DNA of 13,351 nucleotides. Origin: Muribaculaceae bacterium. GTDB lineage: Bacteria > Bacteroidota > Bacteroidia > Bacteroidales > Muribaculaceae. Below the pieces are notes generated by a model. The model made no database searches and had not been told where the DNA came from. It was given only the letters and a program-made list of their open reading frames with translations. The stretch's first letter is position 1. Each line of letters begins with the position of its first letter. Of the stretch, positions 7,502-12,893 are shown in pieces. The stretch is taken from contig VSPF01000083.1 of the NCBI GenBank assembly GCA_009775195.1, forward strand, positions 1 to 13,351, read 5' to 3'. The translations under genes were made by a program, and so were the position numbers.

Positions 7502-7996
7502 GTGAAAAAGAAATTCCTATATCTCGCCCTGGCCATGGCGTCGTTGAGCACGCAGTGGGCCTCGGCTGCTTACCAAAGCGTAGTGGTGCATCGTCGCGAC
7601 GGCTCGGCCCTGCAGATTGGCCTTGACCGGGCAGTGACTGCGAAAATCTCTGATGGCGCACTTGTGTTTACTTCATCATTGGGCTATGTCAGCCTGCCCG
7701 CCGACGAGGTGTGGCACTGGGCCTTTTCGACAGCCGAGGCTCCCGGCGACGTGTGGTCGGGCATCGAGGACGCGGCTGCCGGCGAGGCTGCCATAATATG
7801 TAGCGACGGCCGACTGGAGCTGCGCGGACTGCCCGAGGGCACCGGCACCTCGTTGTATGCCCTCGACGGGAGGCTCGTGGCTGCTTCGGCTGCTGCCGCC
7901 GACGGCACATGCCTGTTCGACACGGCGTCGCTGCCTTGCGGCATATACCTGCTGACTTATGGTAATCACTCGGTAAAAATCATGCTCGGACGATGA
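7502..7996 (+). CDS. Small secreted protein with T9SS-like sorting tail
   Basis: I start this gene at GTG 7502, giving 164 residues. From there the protein opens with KKKF and a hydrophobic signal peptide ending in ASA, and the promoter -7 element at 7464-7471 lies just upstream. The in-frame ATG at 7430 would lie upstream of that promoter. Residues about 26-75 form a small module (a HRRDG turn, then a GYVSLPADEV strand) resembling the N-terminus of the next protein. Residues about 97-164 resemble the C-terminal Por-secretion/T9SS type A-like module of Bacteroidetes: GRLELRGLPEG, then SLYALDGRLV, then LPCGIYLLTYGNHSVKIM. Whether this strain has a type IX system is unknown, and such tails also occur in non-T9SS Bacteroidales. 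The stop overlaps the next start (ATGA, 7993-7996), so the pair is translationally coupled. The function is unknown. Confidence 0.75.
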   Translation: MKKKFLYLALAMASLSTQWASAAYQSVVVHRRDGSALQIGLDRAVTAKISDGALVFTSSLGYVSLPADEVWHWAFSTAEAPGDVWSGIEDAAAGEAAIICSDGRLELRGLPEGTGTSLYALDGRLVAASAAAADGTCLFDTASLPCGIYLLTYGNHSVKIMLGR

Positions 7997-9429
7997 AAAA
8001 GATATTGATGATGGCGGCACTGTCGCTTAGTGCCATATCGCTCGTGGCCCAGGGGCACGAACATATACATGTATACCGCAACGACAAGGGCTTCAACACC
8101 TACAAGGCTTCGCAGGTGACCAATATAGCTTTCGAGAACCAGTTGATGATGGTCACCACCGACGCCGGCAGGGCGGTATACCCCATGTCGACGGTCGACA
8201 GCTGCGTGGTGCGCACCACCGCGCTCCCCGAAATCCACGTCAGGCTCGTAGACTACCCCGACTGGACCGAGCTGCAGGGCGCGAAGGACGATGTGAGAAA
8301 AGCCATATTATATATGGATGGAAACGGCATGTACGACGACCTCGAGGAGCAGGAGGTGGAGTTCCGTGGGCGCGGCAACTCTACGTGGAATATGGACAAG
8401 AAGCCCTACCGCTTCAAAATGGCGAAGAAAAAGTCGGTCTGCGGCCTGCCCAAGGCCAAGACTTTCGCGCTGCTTGCCAATAATATCGACTGCACCCTGA
8501 TGCGCAACGCCATAGCCCTGTGGCTGGCCCGCTATTTCGGTATGCCATATACCAACCATACGGTGCCCGTCAAGGTGTACCTCAATGGTATCGACAAGGG
8601 CCAGTACGTCATGACCGAGAAAATCGGCATCGGCGGCGGCAGCGTGGATATCGACGAGACCACCGGCATGCTCTTCGAACTCGACACGAACTACGACGAG
8701 GCATACAAGTTCCGCTACACCTGGAGCGGCAAGAACATCCCCGTCATGGTCAAAGACCCCGACCTCGACGAACTCGCCGCCGACCCCGAGGTGACCAATA
8801 TTACCGACGCCGCCGAATACCTGGCCCGGTGGCAGGCCGACTTTACCAAGATGGCAAATGCGGTGACCACGCGCAAGGCATCGCAGAGCCTCGCCGACGT
8901 TCTCGATATAGAGTCGGCTGTCAACTACTTCCTGGTCAACTGCCTGTGCGGCAATCACGAGGTGCACCACCCCAAGAGCGTGTATATGCACAAGAAATCG
9001 CTTGCCGACGGCGAGCTCTACCACATGGGGCCGGTATGGGACTTTGACTGGGCCTTTACCTTCGACGGAAAAGAAGGTGCCCCGGCCAACACACCCCTCA
9101 TCGAGACCGACGGCAAGGCGAACGGCTATTCTTTCTTCAAGCTCATACTTGCCAACCAGGAGTTCAGGGCCCTTTTCAAGGCCAAATTCGAAGCCTTTGT
9201 CAAGGATGGCTATCCCGAGCTGAAAGCCTTTATCGCCGAGTATGCCAACCTGATTGAGCCTTCGGCTAAAGAGAACGGCCTGCTGTGGCCATCGCGCCGC
9301 GACAGCGCCAGCAAATACAGGGTTGTCGGCTCGTTTGATTTCCGCACCAACCTGGCCACGCTCGAGAAGTGGATTGACCAGCGCATCGACTATATGAAGA
9401 GTGATGCCAATTACGGCCTTTACCGCTGA
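7993..9429 (+). CDS. CotH-family secreted kinase-like protein
   Basis: This 478-residue protein begins with an SPI signal peptide (cut near Ala19-Gln20) and a small module at about 24-73 akin to that of the preceding protein. The CotH domain covers about 82-465. Seen in order are FRGRGNSTW (124-132), KKPYRF (136-141), NNIDCTLMRN (163-172), VKVYLNGIDKGQYVMTEK (193-210) and GPVWDFDWAF (346-355). B. subtilis CotH is an atypical protein kinase acting on spore-coat CotB/CotG. By family analogy Glu209 and the two Asp residues of WDFDWAF (350, 352) are candidates for nucleotide/metal binding; this is inference. Bacteroidales do not sporulate, so the substrate must be another extracytoplasmic protein or the role may differ. 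It overlaps the upstream gene by 4 bp, and no clear terminator follows it. Confidence 0.88.
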   Translation: MKKILMMAALSLSAISLVAQGHEHIHVYRNDKGFNTYKASQVTNIAFENQLMMVTTDAGRAVYPMSTVDSCVVRTTALPEIHVRLVDYPDWTELQGAKDDVRKAILYMDGNGMYDDLEEQEVEFRGRGNSTWNMDKKPYRFKMAKKKSVCGLPKAKTFALLANNIDCTLMRNAIALWLARYFGMPYTNHTVPVKVYLNGIDKGQYVMTEKIGIGGGSVDIDETTGMLFELDTNYDEAYKFRYTWSGKNIPVMVKDPDLDELAADPEVTNITDAAEYLARWQADFTKMANAVTTRKASQSLADVLDIESAVNYFLVNCLCGNHEVHHPKSVYMHKKSLADGELYHMGPVWDFDWAFTFDGKEGAPANTPLIETDGKANGYSFFKLILANQEFRALFKAKFEAFVKDGYPELKAFIAEYANLIEPSAKENGLLWPSRRDSASKYRVVGSFDFRTNLATLEKWIDQRIDYMKSDANYGLYR

Positions 9430-9435
9430 AAAATA

Positions 9436-9456
9436 GTCGAAAAAATTGTCGAAAAA
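9436..9456 (+). repeat. Tandem GTCGAAAAA repeat with phased A-tracts
   Basis: GTCGAAAAA occurs at 9436-9444 and again at 9448-9456, a 12-bp period close to one helical turn. The repeat ends 11 bp upstream of the rpsU -33 element. The phased A-tracts may bend the DNA or act like an UP element. They could also be chance in AT-rich spacer DNA. Confidence 0.35.
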
Positions 9457-9467
9457 TTTCACATAAA

Positions 9468-9499
9468 TTTGTGTGGGTAAAATGTTTTTTGTAATTTTG
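9468..9499 (+). promoter_or_regulatory. rpsU promoter
   Basis: TTTG (9468-9471), a 20-bp spacer and TAATTTTG (9492-9499) match the Bacteroidetes housekeeping promoter fully. The start should lie near 9505, leaving a leader of about 37 nt before rpsU. Confidence 0.75.
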
Positions 9500-9541
9500 C
9501 CCCGCTAAACTACAAGCGACAACAAAATCTAACAACATAAT

Positions 9542-9733
9542 ATGATAATCGTACAAGTAAAAGAAGGCGAGCTCATCGAACGAGCTCTTAAAAAATTTAA
9601 ACGCAAATTTGAGAAAACCGGCATCGTGAAAGAACTTCGCCGCCGTCAGGCTTTCCAAAAACCGTCTGTCACCAACCGTAAGAAGATGATGAAGGCGGTA
9701 TATGTTCAGCACCTGCGTGCCGTCGAAGAATAA
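9542..9733 (+). CDS. rpsU: 30S ribosomal protein bS21
   Basis: This 63-residue basic protein is the bS21 component of the small-subunit platform. Recognisable parts are MIIVQVKEGE, IERALKKFKRKFEKTG and ELRRRQAFQKPS, followed by a basic tail. In Bacteroidia bS21 helps, with bS18 and bS6, to sequester the 16S rRNA anti-Shine-Dalgarno tail, which explains why genes here lack Shine-Dalgarno sequences. The gene has its own strong promoter and a possible terminator, and it precedes xerC and hpf, an order I recall from other Bacteroidales. Its leader (ACAACAAAATCTAACAACAT region) is A-rich and shows no AGGAGG-like sequence, unlike the extended Shine-Dalgarno reported before rpsU in many Flavobacteriales. 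Confidence 0.97.
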   Translation: MIIVQVKEGELIERALKKFKRKFEKTGIVKELRRRQAFQKPSVTNRKKMMKAVYVQHLRAVEE

Positions 9734-9757
9734 TCTCGCCTCCGACTTACTGAAGGG

Positions 9758-9803
9758 TTGCGCCCGTTTGTGGTGATATTTCATCTTTTCGGGGCAATCT
9801 TTT
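9758..9803 (+). terminator. Possible rpsU terminator
   Basis: TTGCGCCC (9758-9765) can pair with GGGGCAA (9791-9797) with one bulged G, leaving a 25-nt loop, and TCTTTT follows. The large loop and the bulge make it a modest terminator, so some read-through into xerC is likely. Confidence 0.4.
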
Positions 9804-9812
9804 AATCATTTA

Positions 9813-9844
9813 TTTGGATAATTCAGAATAAGTGATTAAATTCG
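9813..9844 (+). promoter_or_regulatory. Candidate xerC promoter
   Basis: TTTG (9813-9816), a 20-bp spacer and TAAATTCG (9837-9844) match the Bacteroidetes promoter except for one base in the -7 element. A start near 9850 would lie 45 nt before ATG 9895. It would exclude the in-frame GTG at 9832 as the start codon. Confidence 0.4.
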
Positions 9845-9894
9845 TGCCACGCACCGCGCCAGTCAATGGCTATCAGCGGTGGGCGGCACGTTTT

Positions 9895-10806
9895 ATGCTT
9901 TATAGCGCGTTCTTCAACTATTTGTCTGCCGAAGTCAACAAGTCTCCGGCCACGGTCAGGGCCTACCGCTCCGACCTGGCTGCTTTCCGCCACTTCCTCG
10001 GTGCCGAGCTTGGCAAGGACGACGACCCTGCAGGGGTGACGCTTGCCGACATGCGCCTGTGGATAAGCTACGAGGCTCAGCGCGGTCTCAAGGGGGCTTC
10101 GCTGGCACGTAGGGAATCGTCGCTGAGGGCCTTCTTCCATTTCTTGCAGCGGCGCTACGGCCTCGAGGTCGACCCGACGGCAAATCTGCGCGGCCCCAAG
10201 CTCGACAAGCCCCTGCCGGCGTTTGTGCCGCGCGACGAAATAACGTCGATTATCGACAGCTATGGCGGCGACGAGGCATCCGGCGATTTCGAAGCCGTGC
10301 GCAACGACCTGATTGTGACCATGCTCTATACCACCGGTATGCGTGCGGCCGAGCTGGTGGGGCTGCGCGACGTAGCTGTAAATACCGATACGGGCGAACT
10401 AAAAGTGCTCGGCAAGCGTAATAAAGAAAGAATAATCCCATTCGGAGAAGAATTACGCCAAATGATTACCCACTACCGCCAACTACGCGACAACCTGGTG
10501 CCCGACGGAGGCTCCGGGGCTTTCTTCGTGCGCGAAAGCGGCGACCCGCTCTACTACGGGCTGGTCTACAAGGTAGTGCGCACGACCCTCGATGCCGCCG
10601 ACGTAAAGGCTTCGCGCCGCTCGCCACACACCCTGCGGCACTCCTTTGCCACCGACATGCTCAACAACGGGGCCGACCTGGCTGCCGTACAGAAACTACT
10701 TGGGCACGCTTCGCTTGCCACGACGCAGCGTTACACCCATCTTTCATATAGAGAACTTAAAAAGAATTATCAACTCGCACACCCACGTGCACTAAAAAAG
10801 GATTGA
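9895..10806 (+). CDS. xerC: Tyrosine recombinase XerC/XerD family
   Basis: Site-specific tyrosine recombinase, 303 residues from ATG 9895, the usual length for XerC/XerD, which resolve chromosome dimers at dif. The N-terminal core-binding domain (about 1-95) contains SPATVRAYRSDL. The catalytic domain shows TTGMRAAEL (Arg150), GKRNKERIIPF (Lys174), PHTLRHSFATDML (His245, Arg248), LLGHASLATTQRYTHL (His271) and the nucleophile Tyr280, so all active residues are present. An alternative GTG start at 9832 would add 21 residues. I prefer the ATG because those residues do not look like family sequence and a candidate promoter overlaps them. It lies between rpsU and hpf, with only 2 bp before hpf, so xerC-hpf are cotranscribed. 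I chose XerC over XerD or a phase-variation invertase from gene context and length. Confidence 0.9.
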   Translation: MLYSAFFNYLSAEVNKSPATVRAYRSDLAAFRHFLGAELGKDDDPAGVTLADMRLWISYEAQRGLKGASLARRESSLRAFFHFLQRRYGLEVDPTANLRGPKLDKPLPAFVPRDEITSIIDSYGGDEASGDFEAVRNDLIVTMLYTTGMRAAELVGLRDVAVNTDTGELKVLGKRNKERIIPFGEELRQMITHYRQLRDNLVPDGGSGAFFVRESGDPLYYGLVYKVVRTTLDAADVKASRRSPHTLRHSFATDMLNNGADLAAVQKLLGHASLATTQRYTHLSYRELKKNYQLAHPRALKKD

Positions 10807-10808
10807 CT

Positions 10809-11102
10809 ATGGAAGTAAGAATTCAGGCTATCCACTTCGAAATCGCCGACCGCCTCACCGACTTCATCAACAAGAAGGCCGACCGCCTTGCCCGCAGATA
10901 TCCCGACCTGGCAGTATTCGATGCCACCCTCAAGGTCGTAAAACCCGAAACAGCCATGAATAAAGAGGTCGTGGTGCGTATAGCTGTCCCCGGCCACGAC
11001 GATGTGGTGGCAACCAAGATTGCCGACAGCTTCGAAGAAGCCCTCGACCTGGCTATCGAGGCTGCCGAACGCCAACTCGAGAAGTATAAAGTAAAGAAAT
11101 AA
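10809..11102 (+). CDS. hpf: Short hibernation-promoting factor (HPF/RaiA family)
   Basis: This 97-residue protein of the ribosome-associated HPF/YfiA family binds the 30S decoding region and silences ribosomes in slow growth. It shows the N-terminal strand MEVRIQAIHFEIAD, a basic helix (INKKADRLARRY), the strand NKEVVVRIAVPGHDDVVATK, and the long C-terminal helix SFEEALDLAIEAAERQLEKYK. It is the short form, without the C-terminal dimerisation domain of long HPF. ATG 10809 is the start; an upstream in-frame TTG at 10803 adds only two residues and overlaps the xerC stop. In Bacteroidales I know, tRNA genes and tuf usually follow. Here a hairpin and a thioredoxin gene follow instead. Confidence 0.93.
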   Translation: MEVRIQAIHFEIADRLTDFINKKADRLARRYPDLAVFDATLKVVKPETAMNKEVVVRIAVPGHDDVVATKIADSFEEALDLAIEAAERQLEKYKVKK

Positions 11103-11136
11103 AATCCCCGCTTCACTCTTGAACTGAAAAAATCAC

Positions 11137-11172
11137 GTCAGGGCCGTGGCTTGCTGCGGTCCCGACTCTTTT
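11137..11172 (+). terminator. Hairpin between hpf and the thioredoxin gene
   Basis: GTCAGGGCCG (11137-11146) pairs with CGGTCCCGAC (11157-11166) with one mismatch and one G-U pair. The loop is 10 nt and TCTTTTG follows. It fits an intrinsic terminator for the xerC-hpf transcript. It lies only 16 nt before the ATG of the next gene, for which I find no separate promoter, so it may instead act as an attenuator or leader structure. Confidence 0.6.
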
Positions 11173-11182
11173 GTGTATGACT

Positions 11183-12187
11183 ATGAATTTGAAATATCTG
11201 ACACTTGCCGCCCTGCTTGCCGCCGGTGCGGCCTCGGCTGAGCATTATAAAGTAATCACACCACTGAGTAAGGACGACGACGGAGCTATGGCGCGCCTGG
11301 TCAACTTCGACTCCGGTGCCACTGTCGACAGCGTCCTCGTTGCCGACGGCGTGGCTACGTTCGAAGGCGAGGTCGACGAGCCATACCTTGCGCGCGTAGT
11401 GGTCGACGGCGGCCGTCTGCCGGTCTTTATACTCGAATCTGGCACCATTTCATTCAACGACAAGGAAGGAGCCTTCGGCACCATGCTCAACGACCAGCTA
11501 AGGCAGCTCGGGCGCGAAATCAGCCAACTGGGTTCGCAGTTCCAGGGTGCCGACGAAGCCGCGCAAAAGACTCTGTATGCCCGCTATGAGGCCCTGGTCG
11601 ACAGCACCATGCAGTCTAATCGCGACAATCCGCTCGGCTACTATCTGTTCTTGCAGAGCGACATGGCCCAGGCCCCGGCATCGGAAATACGTGCCGAACT
11701 GGCCAAATATCCCGATTTTGCCAAATACAAGCGCGTGCAGGGCATGCTTGCCGCCGCCGAAAAGCGCGAGGCTACGCAGCCCGGCAGGAAATATGCCGAT
11801 TTCGAGGTGACATACGATGGCAAGACCGAGCGACTGAGCGACTACATCAAGCCCGGAAAATATACGCTCGTCGACTTCTGGGCAAGCTGGTGCGGCCCGT
11901 GCATGCGTCAGGCTGCCGTGCTCAAAGACCTCTATGCCAAGTATCACGACAAGGGTCTCGACATTGTAGGTGTGGCTGTGTGGGACGAACCGGCAAACAC
12001 ACTTGCCGCCATCAAGTCGCACGGCCTCGTGTGGCCCAACATCATCAACGCGCAGACCGTGCCCACCGACCTCTACGGCATCATGGGCATACCCTGCATA
12101 TTGCTCATCGGCCCCGACGGTACCATACTCAGCCGCGACAAGCAAGGCGACGAGCTCGTGGCCGACGTAGAGAAATATATAAAGTAA
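11183..12187 (+). CDS. TlpA-like periplasmic thioredoxin with DUF4369 domain
   Basis: This 334-residue protein has an SPI signal peptide (MNLKYLTLAALLAAGAASA) and so is periplasmic, not a lipoprotein. A DUF4369-like beta domain covers about 21-120. A helical linker follows, then a thioredoxin fold at about 200-334 with DFWASWCGPC (redox Cys 237 and 240), the cis-Pro loop GIPC (Pro304) and GPDGTI. TlpA-like proteins of this kind in Bacteroidetes act as thiol-disulfide reductants. A third Cys, 305, directly follows the cis-proline, where His or Thr is common. The start could be ATG 11177, two residues longer; I use 11183 because it clears the hairpin better. The gene follows hpf after 80 bp, with no independent promoter seen, and ends at a hairpin terminator. 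Confidence 0.9.
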   Translation: MNLKYLTLAALLAAGAASAEHYKVITPLSKDDDGAMARLVNFDSGATVDSVLVADGVATFEGEVDEPYLARVVVDGGRLPVFILESGTISFNDKEGAFGTMLNDQLRQLGREISQLGSQFQGADEAAQKTLYARYEALVDSTMQSNRDNPLGYYLFLQSDMAQAPASEIRAELAKYPDFAKYKRVQGMLAAAEKREATQPGRKYADFEVTYDGKTERLSDYIKPGKYTLVDFWASWCGPCMRQAAVLKDLYAKYHDKGLDIVGVAVWDEPANTLAAIKSHGLVWPNIINAQTVPTDLYGIMGIPCILLIGPDGTILSRDKQGDELVADVEKYIK

Positions 12188-12200
12188 AGTTGCAGTGCGT

Positions 12201-12248
12201 ATTGGCCTGATGACCATGTCGGATAGTGGGGCTGTCAGACCAATTTTG
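12201..12248 (+). terminator. Terminator after the thioredoxin gene
   Basis: ATTGGCCTGA (12201-12210) pairs with TCAGACCAAT (12235-12244) with a single C-A mismatch, leaving a 24-nt loop, and TTTG follows. The short T-run makes it a moderate terminator. The same TTTG could serve as the -33 element of a downstream promoter. Confidence 0.5.
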
Positions 12249-12285
12249 TCATGTGTGTGACGTGTTTGTTACATATGTGTTACAA
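12245..12285 (+). promoter_or_regulatory. Candidate promoter with 20-bp operator-like dyad
   Basis: TTTG (12245-12248) and TACATATG (12270-12277), spaced 21 bp apart, match the Bacteroidetes promoter with one mismatch. The -7 element lies inside TTGTTACATATGTGTTACAA (12266-12285), a dyad in which 16 of 20 positions are symmetric (TTGTnACAnATnTGTnACAA). The form recalls CRP/FNR-family operators. A factor bound here would block the promoter. Confidence 0.4.
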
Positions 12286-12306
12286 TTGCAAAAAGTGCGC
12301 AAAATA

Positions 12307-12375
12307 TGACTTCATAGTCAAACAATATTGCAAGTTGTAAGTTAATAATTCAGACCGTCGGCAAAAGGCCGTCGG
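12307..12375 (+). other. Structured leader upstream of the 118-residue gene
   Basis: Two inverted repeats occupy the 216-bp gap before the next gene: TGACT/AGTCA around TCAT (12307-12320), and CCGTCGGC (12355-12362) pairing with GCCGTCGG (12368-12375) across AAAAG with one T-T mismatch. Within the second, CCGTCGG is also a direct repeat. The second stem ends 28 nt before the ATG and could form in the mRNA leader. It has no T-run, so it is not a terminator. Confidence 0.4.
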
Positions 12376-12403
12376 AAATTAACCTATTAAACAGGTCACG
12401 CAC

Positions 12404-12760
12404 ATGATTACCCGGAAAGTTATTCAGACATTGTATAAGAAATATCGCAAATTGCCCGAAAGTCCCGACTGTCTCGACATGCCGCTTTTGTTTGAGTGTG
12501 CGGCCTGGCATAATATCAATATCGACATGGACGGCCCTGTAGACTCATTGGTAATTGGCAGCATCGACCCGTCGTCGCCCTTTCACCGGATACCCCTCGA
12601 GCGCATACATGCCATAGTGCCGTTCGAGGAATGGGTGGCAGTGGTGCTACATTCCTCGATAATATTTCTCAACCGCAAATCATCGCGTGTCAGCGTACAT
12701 GTGCGCACTGAACCACCGTCGCTGTGGGAGAAAATCATGAATTTTTTCAACCGGCATTGA
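12404..12760 (+). CDS. Conserved-looking small cytoplasmic protein, function unknown
   Basis: I do not recognise this 118-residue protein. It has no signal peptide and no convincing membrane segment; the hydrophobic stretch WVAVVLHSSIIFLN (77-90) looks like paired beta-strands. The N-terminus is basic (KKYRKLPESP), and the middle has acidic and aromatic residues (FECAAWHNINIDMDGPVDSLVIG), then FHRIPLERIHAIVPFEEW. It ends in an amphipathic segment with WEKIMNFFNRH. No catalytic motif is evident. It stands alone between the thioredoxin gene and dnaK, with a structured leader and a strong terminator directly after the stop. ATG 12404 is the only good start. Coding status is supported by frame integrity, codon choice like its neighbours, and its own terminator. 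Confidence 0.7.
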   Translation: MITRKVIQTLYKKYRKLPESPDCLDMPLLFECAAWHNINIDMDGPVDSLVIGSIDPSSPFHRIPLERIHAIVPFEEWVAVVLHSSIIFLNRKSSRVSVHVRTEPPSLWEKIMNFFNRH

Positions 12761-12762
12761 TA

Positions 12763-12818
12763 TGACTGCCACTTGTCATCGAACATCGAAATCTGACAAA
12801 GTGGCAGTCAACTTTTTT
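12763..12818 (+). terminator. Strong hairpin terminator / dyad before dnaK
   Basis: TGACTGCCACTT (12763-12774) pairs perfectly with AAGTGGCAGTCA (12799-12810). Four more pairs (GTCA/TGAC) form past a one-base bulge, around a 15-nt loop. ACTTTTTT follows, so it is a convincing terminator for the 118-residue gene, starting 2 bp after its stop. Each arm also contains an operator-like imperfect palindrome of the form TGnCA-n-TGnCA: CTGCCACTTGTCA (12766-12778) and CTGACAAAGTGGCAG (12793-12807). The second is immediately upstream of the dnaK promoter. Confidence 0.8.
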
Positions 12819-12833
12819 GGCACGTGATTTGTT
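12817..12833 (+). promoter_or_regulatory. Sigma-54-like -24/-12 promoter of dnaK
   Basis: TTGGCACG (12817-12824), four bases, then TTGTT (12829-12833) match the sigma-54 consensus TTGGCACG-N4-TTGCW apart from the T replacing C at -12 and its neighbour. No TAnnTTTG element is seen between here and the gene. Transcription would start near 12844, leaving an A/T-rich leader of about 50 nt. Confidence 0.5.
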
Positions 12834-12893
12834 TAGTTAGTAGTGCAACCAAACGAAAAATATTAATATAAAAAATATAAAAGACATACAACT

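Noticed and set aside
8308..9462. 384-codon open frame antisense to the CotH gene
   Set aside because: The CotH motifs on the plus strand are unmistakable, and the antisense protein shows no family motif. It is a by-product of GC-rich codons.
9832..9894. GTG-initiated 21-residue extension of the recombinase
   Set aside because: The extension does not resemble XerC N-termini and overlaps a candidate promoter; ATG 9895 gives the usual length.
11103..11182. tRNA gene expected after hpf
   Set aside because: No cloverleaf, T-loop GTTCGA or acceptor stem is present; the only structure is the terminator-like hairpin.
12763..12810. CIRCE element (HrcA operator) before dnaK
   Set aside because: The dyad does not match TTAGCACTC-N9-GAGTGCTAA in sequence, arm length or spacing.
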